Below, piece after piece: positions 43,560 through 54,761 of a DNA stretch of 64,000 nucleotides. This DNA is from Catonia carolina (taxonomy: Eukaryota > Arthropoda > Insecta > Hemiptera > Achilidae). A program made the translations under genes and the position numbers. Position 1 is the stretch's first letter; each line of letters begins with the position of its first letter. The stretch is from assembly GCA_035578175.1 (NCBI GenBank), contig JAQMRL010000004.1, forward strand, positions 75,679,901-75,743,900, in the 5' to 3' direction. A model generated the notes under the pieces. That model had not been told where the DNA came from. It searched no databases and saw nothing but the letters and a program-made list of their open reading frames with translations.

Positions 43560-44364
43560 AACAAAATATCTTAAGAACGGAGCCTCGTACGAAGTTGAAA
43601 CTTGAAACTTAAGTTAGGTATTACAGAAGGACCCGTCCAGAACATTAACATCAAAATCGGTTGACTGGAAGTAGTAGTTTATTCGTGTCGTTTTACACTC
43701 TTTAGCAATTTTCTCAAAAATGGCTCCTATAATTTTTTAAAAATCGCCTCATTTACTATATTTTTTATGCTCTACAAGATAGAGTAGGGCGGCATGTCTG
43801 CTGAAATTCTTGGGGAGGCTGTACTCTCGTAGAAAAAAATGTTTCTTTTAAGATTGCAGCCTTAAAATGCATTTTAGGGCAGAGGTGTATATAATAAAAG
43901 TTGTAGACAATTTAAAAATCTAAAACTTTTATTTTGACCATTTCTTTGTATAACGCTTAGTTTAGCAGTAATTTGTGATTTACTGTTTTTTTCATGAAAA
44001 TCTGAAAAAATGGATTTTTTAAGATTTCGGCCTTAGTATGCATTTTACGACAAAAATGAATATAATCAAATTTATAGGAAATTAAAAGATCTATGATGTT
44101 TATTTTGGGCATTTTTCTCTAGAAAGCCTAATTTAGCGTGAAAGAGTGATTTTCTGTATTAAGCCAAACTGAAGTTGATGTTAATTTCACATAATTTACT
44201 CATGATTAAAATGAGGTTATGTTTTCTGAGATTAATTTTTTTGAGCCGTATGGTTTTATTTTTTTTTTGATTATGAGCCGTTTTTTTAATTTTATGAGCC
44301 ATTAGGTTATATTGGTCATTATTAGTATTGACAAGAGAAAGTCGTGTGAGTGTTTTACCCTAGA
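43372..44364 (+). mobile_element. Repeat B, full-length, diverged
   Basis: From ACTTTCTCTTGCCTATATG to GTGTGAGTGTTTTACCCTAGA. The hairpin stem has decayed. GT/CG microsatellite at 43503..43557. Confidence 0.85.
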
Positions 44365-44370
44365 ATTTTT

Positions 44371-44630
44371 ATTTTATTGTAAATAAAATTATTAAAAACT
44401 ATCAGAAACAGTCAAAGAATGAGTAATACTTTCTTGGCTTTACCACAATGTCAGCTCATCACAATTCTTAAAATTACACAATTATATAACAATTATTTAT
44501 GTAATTTTAAGTATTGTGATAGCTGACGATGTGGTAAAGCCATGAAGTACTATTCAATTGGTAAGTGTTCTTACTCATTGTTTTACCGCTTATGGTTGTT
44601 TTTAATGATTTTATTTATAATAAAATAAGG
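44371..44630. repeat. Inverted repeat of about 120-bp arms
   Basis: ACTTTCTTGGCTTTACCACA in the left arm pairs with TGTGGTAAAGCCATGAAGTA in the right. ATTGTAAATAAAATTATTAA pairs with the outer ATGATTTTATTTATAATAAA. Abuts the repeat B end; probably a foldback MITE. Confidence 0.8.
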
Positions 44631-44645
44631 TGTATAAAAAATGTT

Positions 44646-45033
44646 CTGCCCAGGTGGAGTGTCAAATTATTTACGCTCAATCTGTTTGTTGCAGGGCTAC
44701 AAAAAATAATTCTGTTTCTTATCACATGGTCAGCCAATTAAATTACTGAATCATTTAAGAACAGAAAAGGTAGAGGTGTAAAAGACACTAATCAGAGTTA
44801 TCTCCTCTGAACGTAATGAATTTCATTATACAGCCAGACCCTGTGGTGAATGAAGTAAAGGTATCATTTGCAGAGTGGAAAGTGGGTGTTTTTTTGAGGG
44901 CCTGGCATGCTGATAAGCGTACTTTTCCACTTATTGAGGAAGGCAAAATTATAAACCACCTCACTCCTCGTTTTACTTAGTAAAACCTCTACAGGTTCAA
45001 ACCAGCCTTTTGGCTGATGACCTAAACAACAAA
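44646..45033 (+). mobile_element. Repeat A copy
   Basis: Full-length apart from a short gap after TGCCCA. Its hairpin chain is complete: GTTTTACTTAGTAAAAC is perfect here. Confidence 0.88.
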
Positions 45034-45700
45034 CATTTTTATATAATTCTAAACAATACACAGGAAAATGTTAAACAAAATTTTAAACAATGACAAGTTA
45101 TTAAGAAAGAAATTACTAACTTTGTAAGCTTAATTATGGGTTAAAAAAACTGTAAGTTTTTTAACCATTGGATAAATCTTTTTAACAAAAAACTAATCTT
45201 GAATTATTTCTTTCTTGTTAAGGCTGGCACCAGTCCATATGAAAGTACAGTTTTATTCACAACTATGAATTCCTTTGTTAAGTGCCCTTAAACTATGAAG
45301 TTACAATTCTTTCACCCCTTTATGGAGAAATGGTATTTAATTTTAATCCTTTAATCCTTAACCGTTGTTTTATTCATTTATAAATTTTCAGATGTCTTTT
45401 TATTCTTTTGCTTTTCAGCCCTTTAGTACTATGATGTGTAATATCAACGTAAACTATAATTTTACTACAATTTAAATGAAACGTGTTGTTAATTTAATTT
45501 TAATTCGATTCATTTCTGAATAAACTTGATTTATTTAATGTTATACAGTAGGACCTTGATAGCAAGAGTCTCAAGTCTCAAGGGAATTTGGCAAACAGTC
45601 TTGTTATTGATGAATGAAAAACCATCATATACTGGATCATAATAGATGTCCACATCAGATCTTCTACAAAGGTTGTTTATGATTAAATGTGAGAAAAGAT
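45034..45700. other. AT-rich stretch, nothing recognised
   Basis: No coding or repeat signal identified. Confidence 0.5.
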
Positions 45701-45850
45701 TTAACCCTTTGCCCTCGAATGGCCAGCAGTGCTGGTCACAGCTGTTACTGAGTCAGCTCATCATTGTTTTCACAGCGCCGTGCCTCTCAGGTCGTACGGC
45801 CAGCACTGTTGGCCATGGCGGTTTCTCTGTTAGGTCGGCCACCATTCTGC
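45701..45850 (+). mobile_element. Possible piggyBac-like terminus
   Basis: TTAACCCTTTGCCCTCGA followed by paired GGCCAGCAGTGCTGG motifs matches the look of piggyBac-family ends (TTAA, CCCTTTG). I could not find the other end, so this may be a solitary terminus. Confidence 0.4.
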
Positions 45851-46277
45851 CGTCCCTGCTACACCAGCTTGTATCAAGTTTTTTGTTTCAATCTGTAAAT
45901 GTGATAAGGCCTAAGGTTTTACACATTAAAAATCCAAAATGAATTCAAAGTCTAATATTGTTATGTTTTATTGAAAGCTAATGAAATGGCAAATACAATG
46001 ACATTTAAAGTTTGCTAAGTACTGTAAAACGTAATAAAATATTAAATGTTAAAAATGGACAAAATTATTACTGTTACTTTAGATACTATTTACAATTGTA
46101 AATACTTAACAAAATTGTATATTTTAACAAAAGGATTTAAAATGCAAGCGGTTTTTTCTAAAGTATGAGAAGCTTAGTCTGGTATGAAGAATTTCCTTCG
46201 TATTGTGAGAAAATTATGTATAATAAATACATTGGGTTAGTACTGAATTACACTATAATATGAGAAACATGGACAGC
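45851..46277. other. AT-rich stretch, nothing recognised
   Basis: No feature seen before the hAT insertion. Confidence 0.5.
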
Positions 46278-46285
46278 CTCTAGAG

Positions 46286-46720
46286 CAATGGTTCTCAACG
46301 GGTGTACCGTGAAAGTTCTGAGACTTTATGATAAAAAAATTTCACTCAATATTTAAAAAAAGTGCAAGAACTTAAACTTATTTTATTGGGTTACGCCTTA
46401 CAACAAAAGATTACTTAGAGGTTATTAATGAGAAACTTGAGTTTATCATTTCTTACATAAAAGTTCAATTCAAGGTGAAATTGAAGACAAACACACACGC
46501 ATTTCCTGTTCAACTGAGAAAAGTCTCTCATATTTCTTGTTTTTTATGTTGCTATCAAAAAGCCCAGATCGCACAAATAGGTGTTGTAAAATGTAACAAG
46601 GTATTAACTGCGTCCAATGCTATTACTGGGTACTTTCAGCTAATTCATATGTTAATGTGCCACAGGAACTCGCTACATAAATATAGGGTGCTATAACCAA
46701 AAAAAGGTTTATAACTACTG
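46286..46720. mobile_element. hAT-type MITE inside a repeat A fragment
   Basis: Begins CAATGGTTCTCAACG and ends (reversed) CAGTAGTTATAAACC, near the hAT terminus CAGTGGTTCTCAAAC. CTCTAGAG and CTCTAAAG flank it, an 8-bp duplication with one change, lying in the CCTCTAGAGG block of an A 3' fragment (46721..46768). The 73-codon frame inside has no transposase motif. Confidence 0.8.
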
Positions 46721-46769
46721 CTCTAAAGGTTCAAACCAGCTTTTCGGTTGATGACCTAAACAACAACAC

Positions 46770-47373
46770 TTCAAGAATATCTCCCAGTAAACTTTTGTTT
46801 TTTTAAATATGCTCAGAAACTAAACTTAAGCATAGTTGTTCAATACACAAGGATTTAATAACTTAAAATGAACAAAGTCTTTTAGAAATCAAATTCTTTA
46901 TAAATGTATTTTACTTTACAGTTATTTTATCCTTTATTTTTGTTCATGAGATAGCAATAAAGTATTGATACAATATAATTGGGTTTTCCTACAACGAAAA
47001 CATATTTATTATTCAGTATTAAATTACTATTATTATTGTTAATATTATAATAGAAAACTAAAAGGAAGTACAGTTAATAATTTTCTCTAACTTTTCTCCT
47101 TTGTTAGTGTACATAACCTACTTTGTACGATAAGTTATTACAGTACATTTTGTATTATAATACAAACATGAAATTAAAACTTTAATGGAATCTGTCATAA
47201 ACGATTTTGATATGTTATTATTTTATTTTATCGTTAATTTTTTTCAACACTATTCTTTTTTCCTTATCCTTGTGCCCTTATATTTCTTTTAGTAAGTATT
47301 AATATATCTCTTTCCCTACCATTATTTATAAACATTGTACCAATTGATTTCCAATATCTTTATTTTAAATGTA
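46770..47373. other. AT-rich stretch, nothing recognised
   Basis: No coding or repeat signal identified. Confidence 0.5.
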
Positions 47374-48299
47374 CGAGGTGTGATCAAAAATTAAGGTAAC
47401 TTTTTGAATTTCGCACGCTCTGTACACTAATTTAAAATTTTTTTTATTGTGTTGGTACACTCGTCACGATCATAAGTTCAAAGTTTTGACTATATAGCAC
47501 GTGTTGTTTTATGTGAGAGGCATAAAGGTTAGGCTCGTGTTTGCGTGCTTGGCGATTGTTTTGCTGTTGAAAATAATGGAGCAGAGTGTAAAAAATGGTA
47601 TTAAGTGTTCAAAAACTCTTGAAATGTTGACAGTGGCATACGGTGAGTCAACTTTGAGCAAAAAAAAGTGCTTATAAATGGTATAAGTTATTCCAAGAGG
47701 GCCGAGAAAACGTTAACGATAAACCTCGCTCTGGACACCCTAGCACGTCAAAAACCGACGAAAATGTTCGTGAAGTGAAAGAAATTGTGTTGAAAAATCG
47801 TCGAATCACGATTAGAGAAATAGCTGATGATCTTAACATATCGTTTGGCTCATGCCAATCAATTTTAACGGATGTTTTGGGTATGTCACAAGTGTCAGCG
47901 AAATTCGTTCTAAAACTGCTTAATTTTGATCAAAAGCAGCAACGCATGAACATCGCCGAAGACATGTTGAACGATGTCAATGATGATCCTGATCTGCTCA
48001 AAAGGGTTATAACTGGTGACGAAACATGGGTCTATGGTTATGAAATCGAAACCAAAGCCCAATCATCCCAGTGGAAGAGCCCAGGCTCTTCTTTGGAGAT
48101 TAAGGCTGCATTGCTGGAGGAGCTCAAGGCAATACCCAAAAGTGCATTTCAGAAATGTTTTGAAGACTGGAAAAAGCGCTGGCACAAATGCATTGTATCA
48201 GAGGGGGATTATTTTGAAGGGGATAACATAATTTTGGATGAATAAATGAATATTTTTTTATAAAAATGAAAAGTCACCTTACTTTCTGATCACACCTTG
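47374..48299 (+). mobile_element. Mariner element I, internally deleted
   Basis: 926 bp, TA on both sides, ends CGAGGTGTGATCAAAAATTA and (reversed) CAAGGTGTGATCAGAAAGTA. It carries a transposase frame missing its centre. Confidence 0.9.
47575..48245 (+). pseudogene. Mariner transposase with catalytic centre deleted
   Basis: Starts at an ATG near 47577 (EQSVKNGIKCSKTLEMLTVA), with a frameshift in an A run near 47667. It keeps the second helix-turn-helix (RRITIREIADDLNISFGS), then ITGDETWVYGYEIETKAQ with the first Asp. At about 48091 it jumps to the C-terminus (SLEIKAALLEELKAIPKSAF, then SEGDYFEGDN). The segment with the other two Asp is absent, so it has no activity. A truncated protein keeping DNA binding is possible. 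Confidence 0.85.
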
Positions 48300-48351
48300 T
48301 ACATTGATTTCTTTCATTATCTCAATCTTTCAACCTCGCAGACTTATTTTC

Positions 48352-48716
48352 CTGTTGTTAAGGTCATCAACCAAAATGTTAGTTTGAACCTCTAGAGGCT
48401 TTACTAAGTAAAATAGGAGGGAGTTGGTTTACCATAGATTCCTCACTGAGTGGAAAAGTATGCTTATCAGCATGCCGAGTCCTCTGAAAAGCATCTACTT
48501 TCTACAAATTCAACATTCACTTCATTCACCACAGGGTCTGGCTATACAATGATACAATTCATCACTTTTAGAGCAGATAACTCTGACTAGTGTCTTTTAC
48601 ACCACTACCTTTCTGTTCTTGAATGCTTTAGTCATATAATTGGCTGATAATGTGATAAGAAATTGAACTATATTTTGTAACCCTGGAACTAGCAGATTAA
48701 TTGCAAATAATTTAAC
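48352..48716 (-). mobile_element. Repeat A copy
   Basis: Diverged reverse-strand copy starting TGTTGTTAAGGTCATCAACC. First of four A copies in 1.6 kb. Confidence 0.82.
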
Positions 48717-48745
48717 TTACCTATAATTTAATATAATAATTTGCC

Positions 48746-49024
48746 TGTCTCACTGAGTGGAAAAGTATGCTTATCAGGATGCCAGGGCCTCTAAAAAGCA
48801 TCTACTTTCCATCCTGCAAAAGACACTTCACTTCATTCACCAGAGGTTCTGGCTGTTTAATGAATCCATTGCTCTCAGAGGAGTTGACTGTGACTAGTGT
48901 CTTTTACACCGTTACCTCTTCTGTTCTTAAATATTTCAATAATTTAATTGGCTGACCATGTGATAAAAAATGAAACTATATTTTGTAGCCATGGAATTAG
49001 GAGATAGAATGCAAATGATTTAAT
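48746..49024 (-). repeat. Repeat A, 3'-truncated
   Basis: Begins at the CTCACTGAGTGG block, so the hairpin-chain end is missing. Confidence 0.8.
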
Positions 49025-49057
49025 TAACCTAAAATTTAATTTAATAAATAAAATTAT

Positions 49058-49449
49058 TGCCTATAACGAGCAGGTGGAGTTTTAAATTATTTGCACTCTA
49101 TCTGTTGGTTCCAGGGCTACAAAAATAGTTCTATTTCTTATCACATAGTCAGCCAATTATATGACTGAACTATTTAAGAACAGAAGAGATAGAGGTATAA
49201 AAGACAGTAGTCAGAGTTATCTCATCTGAGATTAATGAATTTCACTATACAGCCAAACCCTGTTGTAAATAAAGTGAAGGTGTCTTTTGCAGGGTGGAAA
49301 GTGGGTTCTTTTCAGAGGGCCTGGCATGCTGATAAGCATACTGTTTCAACTCAGTAAGGAAGTCATGGTAAATCACCTCACTCCTTGTTTTTACTTAGTA
49401 AAACCTCTAGAGGTTCAAACCAGCCTTTCGGCTGTTGACCTAAGCACAA
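49058..49449 (+). mobile_element. Repeat A copy
   Basis: Full-length forward copy from TGCCTATAACGAGCAGG to GTTGACCTAAGCAC. Confidence 0.85.
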
Positions 49450-49479
49450 ATAAAATAAATTTAATTTACTTTGATTAAA

Positions 49480-49970
49480 CTTCCTCACTGAGTGGAAAAG
49501 TATGCTTATTAGCATGCCAAGCCCTCTGAAAAGCATCTACTTTCCATGTAAATGACACCTTTGCTTCATTCATCACATGGTCTGACTGCATAATGAAATT
49601 CATTACTCTAAGAGGAGATAATTCTGACTAATGCCTTTTACACCTCTACCTTTTTTATTCTTAAATACTTCCAGTCATTTAATTGGCTCATCATATGATA
49701 CGAAACAGAACTATTTTTAGTATTTTTTCTTCTCTTTTTTGGTTTAACGTCCGGCTGTTCTGCAATTACTGCTAATGCAGATGGTGAAGGATGAAATGAT
49801 TTTTGTAACATATGAAAATATCCCATGCCTGAATGGGATTCGAACCCAAGACCGCATGATGAGAGGCGAGCATGTTACCAACTACGCCAATGCCGCCGGC
49901 TGACTTAGTAGCCCTGGAACTAGCAAATCAAGTGCATATAATTTAACGCTACACCAGCCTATTATGGGCA
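49480..49970 (-). mobile_element. Repeat A, 3'-truncated, with SINE inside
   Basis: Like 48746 it starts at CCTCACTGAGTGG. Two copies truncated at the same place suggest a shared origin, perhaps a local duplication. Confidence 0.8.
49724..49900 (-). mobile_element. tRNA-derived SINE, family F
   Basis: The reverse strand shows GGCATTGGCGTAGTTGG (box A) and GGGTTCGAATCCC (box B), both near consensus, and ends ACGTTAAACCAAAAAAG. TTAGTA on both sides may be the target duplication in A. Confidence 0.85.
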
Positions 49971-50237
49971 AAGAGTTAATTTATATCTATTTTATGTTTT
50001 GTCACCGGATGGCAACATTAAGCACCGTGAGGAAACCTTAAATGTTTAGTGCCTGGAAAAGGCCAGTTTCAGCCGTGGTTGTGTACGTGGGAAGAGTACA
50101 AGCCACATCTCGTCTCATTAGAAATGTGGCTGTACAGATATAGAGGAAGGTAGACTGTCTAAAAAGACGCTGTACTTAAAGATTACGGGAAAAAGACCAA
50201 GGGCCAGACCAAGAGTGATGTCATGTATTCATTTTTT
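49971..50237. other. Unassigned, perhaps LINE-derived
   Basis: The GGGAAAAAGACCAAGGGCC stretch near 50188 could encode a GKRPRAR-type basic tail, but there is no further support. Confidence 0.35.
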
Positions 50238-50690
50238 ACTTTCTCTTGCCCTACATGAATATAAAGAGAAAGAAAGTATTGCTTTCATGTCGATTTTTCA
50301 GAATTGAGTTTTCATCGGATTTACACGTTTTCAAACCCCCTGAACCCAAAAAATTTGTTTTTAGCGGTTGGTCTGCGTGTTCGTGAACAAAATATCTCAA
50401 GAACGGAATATCGTACAAAGTTAAAACTTGGAACTTAAGTTAGGTACTATAAGAGGACCCGACAAGAACATTTCATCAAAATCGGTCAACCAGAAATAGT
50501 AGTTTATTTCGTAAGATTTTTTAAAAATGGCTCCGATGATTTTTTAAAAATCGACTGATTTACTATTTTTTTTATGTTCTATGAGATGGAGTAAGTGTCA
50601 TGTTTGTAACAATTCTAAGGGAGCCTGTTAACTCATAGAAAAAATGGTTTTTTTTAAAATTCTAATTTTAAAGATACAATTTTTTGTTTC
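50238..50690 (+). repeat. Repeat B, first part only
   Basis: Starts ACTTTCTCTTGCCCTAC; the microsatellite has nearly vanished (GTCTGCGTGTTCGTG). Stops in the middle of the element. Confidence 0.8.
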
Positions 50691-50935
50691 ACTAAATGAG
50701 CTAGGGGAGCAAGTGCCCCACCTTTGCTACACCTAAGTCACCAGGACTATCTGGGTTTGTACAAGACCCAAACTGAACCATATCCTAAAAGATACGAGGT
50801 GTGGTTATTAAATAACGAGACTGACGTAAAAAAATTTATTTTAATTTTAAACATAATCACTTATTATCACCTTCAATATACACTCCTTCTTTATCCCTAC
50901 AACGCTCCATGCGAATTTTCCATTGTTGGAAACAG

Positions 50936-51335
50936 GCAAAGAATAAAAAGAGACAGGCAAAGAATAAATGCTGTGGAGATGGATTTCTTGCGCCGGAGTA
51001 GTTGTGTTTCAAGGATGGATCGAGTACGAAATGCGGAGATAAGGAACAGAATGGGGAAAATGGATACAACAGTGGAGCAAATTGAGAAGAAGCGCCTTAT
51101 ATGGTTGGGACATACACAGAGGATGAGAGATGAAAGGTGGCCCAAGAGAATGCTGAATTGGGATCCACCTGGAAGAAGAAGAAGAGGAAGACCGCCCGAA
51201 CTGTGGAACAAGCAGGTGTATTCCGATATGAGGAATAGAAATCTTGTGGAGGGGGACTGGATGAACCGAGAGAGATGGCGGATGGGATGCGAGAAGCGGC
51301 TGGAGCTGTAGATCAAACTCGCTTATATATATATA
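50936..51335 (+). pseudogene. RTE-like LINE C-terminus with TA tail, inside mariner E2
   Basis: Encodes INAVEMDFLRRSSCVSRMDR, then KKRLIWLGHTQRM and GRPPELW, ending at a stop at 51309..51311. This is the tail of an insect endonuclease/reverse-transcriptase LINE. It ends in about six TA units. TGGAAACAG is duplicated on both sides (50927..50935, 51336..51344). Only the last 125 codons are present, in an unbroken frame, so it is a recent, strongly 5'-truncated copy. Confidence 0.88.
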
Positions 51336-51438
51336 TGGAAACAGCGCTGGAAGTCATCTTCTGTCAGCTCCTTCAGGATACGTGCCGCTTTCTCTTTTAC
51401 AGCTTTCACAGACTCAAATCTTGTCCCTTTTAATGCAT

Positions 51439-51605
51439 TTTTTTTGGTTTAATGTCCAACTTTTCTGCAATTACTGCTAATGCAGACGGTGAAGGATGAA
51501 ATGATTTTTTGTAACGTATGAAAATATGCCAAGCCTGAATGGGATTTGAACCCAAGACCGCATGATGAGAGGCGAGCACGTTACCAACTACACCAATGCG
51601 GTCGG
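51439..51605 (-). mobile_element. tRNA-derived SINE, family F
   Basis: Inserted in the mariner E2 sequence CTTTTAATGCA / GCAGATTTCACC. Box B reads GGGTTCAAATCCC. The duplication at the target appears to be only GCA or slightly more. Confidence 0.82.
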
Positions 51606-51715
51606 CAGATTTCACCTTAGGGAACAGGTAGAAGTCACATGGTGTAAGATCTGGTGAATAAGGTTGATGTTCTAAAACTGAGATCCTGTACTTGGCTAGG
51701 AACCTCTTGACAGAT

Positions 51716-51865
51716 CCAAGTACACCGGTAACCATTATCTAATATTCAAATCTGTATAAAATTAACTACTTTATTAGGATTTGAACCAGGAACCTTCATC
51801 TCAAAAAATCAGCTGTTAAACAGTTGACTCATAGACTTTACCACTGGACTATCCTGATAGGTTAA
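51716..51865 (-). mobile_element. tRNA-derived SINE, family H
   Basis: The reverse strand starts CCTATCAGGATAGTCCAGTG (box A-like), then GGTTCCTGGTTCAAATCC with box B about 60 bases on. The AACTGTTTAACAGCTG palindrome lies between the boxes. The 3' part is cut off. Confidence 0.75.
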
Positions 51866-52151
51866 AAATAATCTAAAAGTTATGACAAGAAACTACCACT
51901 GACAATTTAAATTTAAAAAATAATCATCCTCTATAAGTTACAGTATGTATGTTTAATTTTTAATATAAAATTTAGTGCGATGTTAAGCCAATGAATACTA
52001 ATTAGATATTTTTATACTGTATGTTAATTATTTAACTGCTAAACATTTAATAATATTTATTTATGTGATCATTTTAATCTATGGAGAAGTTTCATGACAT
52101 TTAGATCTGAATTACATGTGCTGTTTAGTGTGCTTTAGACAATCATAAAAA
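51866..52151. other. AT-rich spacer
   Basis: Nothing recognised. Confidence 0.5.
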
Positions 52152-53117
52152 TCTGGTGTGAAACACTCACACGACTTTCTCTCGCCAATGCAAATAATTA
52201 ACAATACAACGTAACATTCGTCATAAAAACATTAGAAATAAACAGAAACCTAACCTCAAACAATATAACCTTATTTTAATCATGAGTAAAAGACGCAAAA
52301 TGAAAATCACCGCAGTTCAGCTTAAAAATACGGATAATCACTCTTTCACGCTAAACTAGGCTCTGTAGAGAAAAATGCTCTAAATAAAAGTTCTAGATCT
52401 TTTAATTTACTATAAATTTCATTATTTTCTTTTGTTTTAAAATGCAGAATAAGGCTGAAATCGTAAAAAAAATCGTTTTTTTTTACACAATTTCGTGAGA
52501 AAAAACAAAAAAATCGCTAATTACTGATAAACTAAGCTTTATACAAAAAAATGTTTCAAATAAAAGTTGTAAGATTTTAAATTCTCTACATTTTCTGTTA
52601 CATACATTTTTGCGCTAAAATGCATACTAAAGCCGTAATCTTAAAAAAACAATTTTTTTTACGTGAAAACAGCCTCACCAAGAATTTCAGCAAACATGGC
52701 GCCTACCCTATCTTGTAGAGAATAAAAAATTTAATAAACCAAGCGATTTTAAAAAAAACCCGTAGGACCAGTTTTTGAGAAAATCGAAAAATAGTGAAAA
52801 ATTACACGAATAAACTGCTACTTCCGGTTGACCGATTTTGATGAAAATATTCGTGTCCGGTCCGGTAGGGGCTTAAAACTTAAGTTTTAAGTTTCAAGTT
52901 TGTACGATGTTCTGTTCTTGAGATATTCTGTTCACACACACACGCACGCACGTGCGCGCGCGCGCACACACACACACACACACAGACCAATCGCTAAAAA
53001 CATGTTTTTTGGGTTCAGGGGGTCTAAAAACGTGTAGATCCGGTGAAAACTCGATTTCGAAAAATCGACATGAAAACAATACTTTCCTTCCTATATATTC
53101 ACATAGGCAAAGAAAGT
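52152..53117 (-). mobile_element. Repeat B, full-length
   Basis: From TCTGGTGTGAAACACTCA to ACATAGGCAAAGAAAGT. CA/CG microsatellite at 52934..52984. Confidence 0.9.
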
Positions 53118-53589
53118 AAAAATAAAATTAAATAAAAAAAGTTAGTTTTTTTTGACTAATGGGTTTTCTTAAACGACCGATTCAATTACTAAATCTATGT
53201 TCTATACTCAAATATGAATTAGAAATCAAACTTTTCGTATACATGAAAAAATACTGAAGTTTATTTGAAGATATTAAATGTTATTGAGTTCTAAAGTTTT
53301 CAATATGCAAAGAAAAGTTTGTTGAGAATATGTGTGTGACTTCTTGTGTAAGTTGGTAAAATTTATGGAGTCGAAAACTTTTCCTTGTTTCATGAAGGAA
53401 AAGTAGATTTTGTTGAATGACAAAATGTGATTGATCTTCGGAAAGAAAATCATCAATTTATTATTCAAGACGTTACTTTAATTCGGATACGAGGTGAGAA
53501 TCGATCACTGAAATTGAAGGATGTTAAGTAGGCGTATTTTATTTCAAACTAAAATTCTCGAATAAACAAAGTCAATGTTTTATAAACTA
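53118..53589. other. AT-rich stretch, nothing recognised
   Basis: No coding or repeat signal identified. Confidence 0.5.
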
Positions 53590-54329
53590 CGAGGGCTGTC
53601 CAGAAAGTCTGTCACGTTTTGATATAAAAAAAACTAAGTACAAGAAACAAATTTTATTATATACATTTGAAAGTGCAACTAAAATACTATTTTTCTACAT
53701 AATCACCAAACAAATTAAAACACGTATCATAGCGGTGAACTAATTTTGAAATGCCGGCGTCATAAAAGTCTACCGCCTGTGATTTTAACCAGTTAGTCAC
53801 ACCCTCCTGCAGCTCCGCGTCGTCGTCAAAGCGCTGCGTCGCAAGCCATGTCTTCATTGTCGGGAACAAGTGATAATCGCTGGGCGCAAGGTACGGACTA
53901 TATGGCGGATGTGGGAAAACCTCTCATTTGAAAGCATCCAGGCCTTCTCGTGTTCGATTTGCCGTGTGTGGTCGGGCGTTGTCATACAGAAAGAGAATTT
54001 TTTCAGTCAACTTTCCTCTGCGCTTGTTTTGGATCGCTCTTCTTAACTTTTCAAGTGTTTCTCATTTGGTTTATTGAAATCTCAATAGGTTTATTGGTTT
54101 TAGCCAACAAAAACCGTATTACCGACCGTACTTCACAACTGGCGGGATTTTGAATTGCAGCACACATTTTAAATTGTTGTTGAAAAACAACGAAGAGCGA
54201 CACAGACCTCTCGCTAGCACGGTTGGATAGCCACTGAACGGAGAAACGCCGCGGCACCAAAATGGCCGCGATAGCTCCACCCCTAGCGGCTACAACACAA
54301 AACGTGTCAGATTTTCTGGACTGCCCTCG
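53590..54329 (-). mobile_element. Mariner element J, internally deleted
   Basis: 740 bp, TA on both sides, ends CGAGGGCTGTCCAGAAAGTC and (reversed) CGAGGGCAGTCCAGAAAATC. The reverse strand keeps an N-terminus (EVRSVIRFLLAKTNKPIEI) and, after a large deletion and a stop, DNARPHTANRTREGLDAF, then YSPYLAPSDYHLF and a C-terminus ending FGDYVEK. Spacing of the last two Asp is 34. The first catalytic Asp is gone and SPDLAP reads SPYLAP. Confidence 0.88.
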
Positions 54330-54394
54330 TATTATGTACACGCACACCTGAACGAGATAGTTAAACCTTTTTTTTCAGTATTTTTTTCATATTT

Positions 54395-54733
54395 TTTTGT
54401 TTAGGTCATCAGCTGAAAGGGTGGTTTGAATCTCTAGAGGCTTTACTAGATAAAACGAGGAGTGATGTGGTTTGCCATAGCCTTCCTCACTGAGTGGAAA
54501 AGTATGCTTATCAGCATGCCAGGCTCTCAAAAAAGCATCAAGTTTCCACCCTGCAAATGACGCTTTCACTTCATTCACTACAGGGTCTTGCTGTATTATG
54601 AAATTCATTATTCTCAGAGGAGAAAACTCTGAGAAGTGTCTTTTACACCTCTACCTCTTCTGTTCTTAAATGCTTCAGTCATACAATTGGCTGAACATGT
54701 GATAAGAAGCAGAACTCTTTTTATATCCCTTTA
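54395..54733 (-). mobile_element. Repeat A copy
   Basis: Open frame intact on the reverse strand (ATG at 54606..54608). Beyond its 5' side it continues with CCCTTTAGGCTATTATGTAT, shared with the A copy at the window end, so the two belong to one duplicated stretch or subfamily. Confidence 0.82.
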
Positions 54734-54761
54734 GGCTATTATGTATTGCTATTCATTACCA

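Larger units (their letters stand above)
50795..51712. mobile_element. Mariner E2, carrying a LINE and a SINE
   Basis: Same left end as E1 (CGAGGTGTGGTTATTAAATA after TA). The reverse strand encodes VKRFLAKYRISVLEHQ, then YSPDLTPCDFYLF. It is cut at the right by SINE H (51716). Here too the left arm is C-terminal coding sequence in reverse. Confidence 0.8.
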
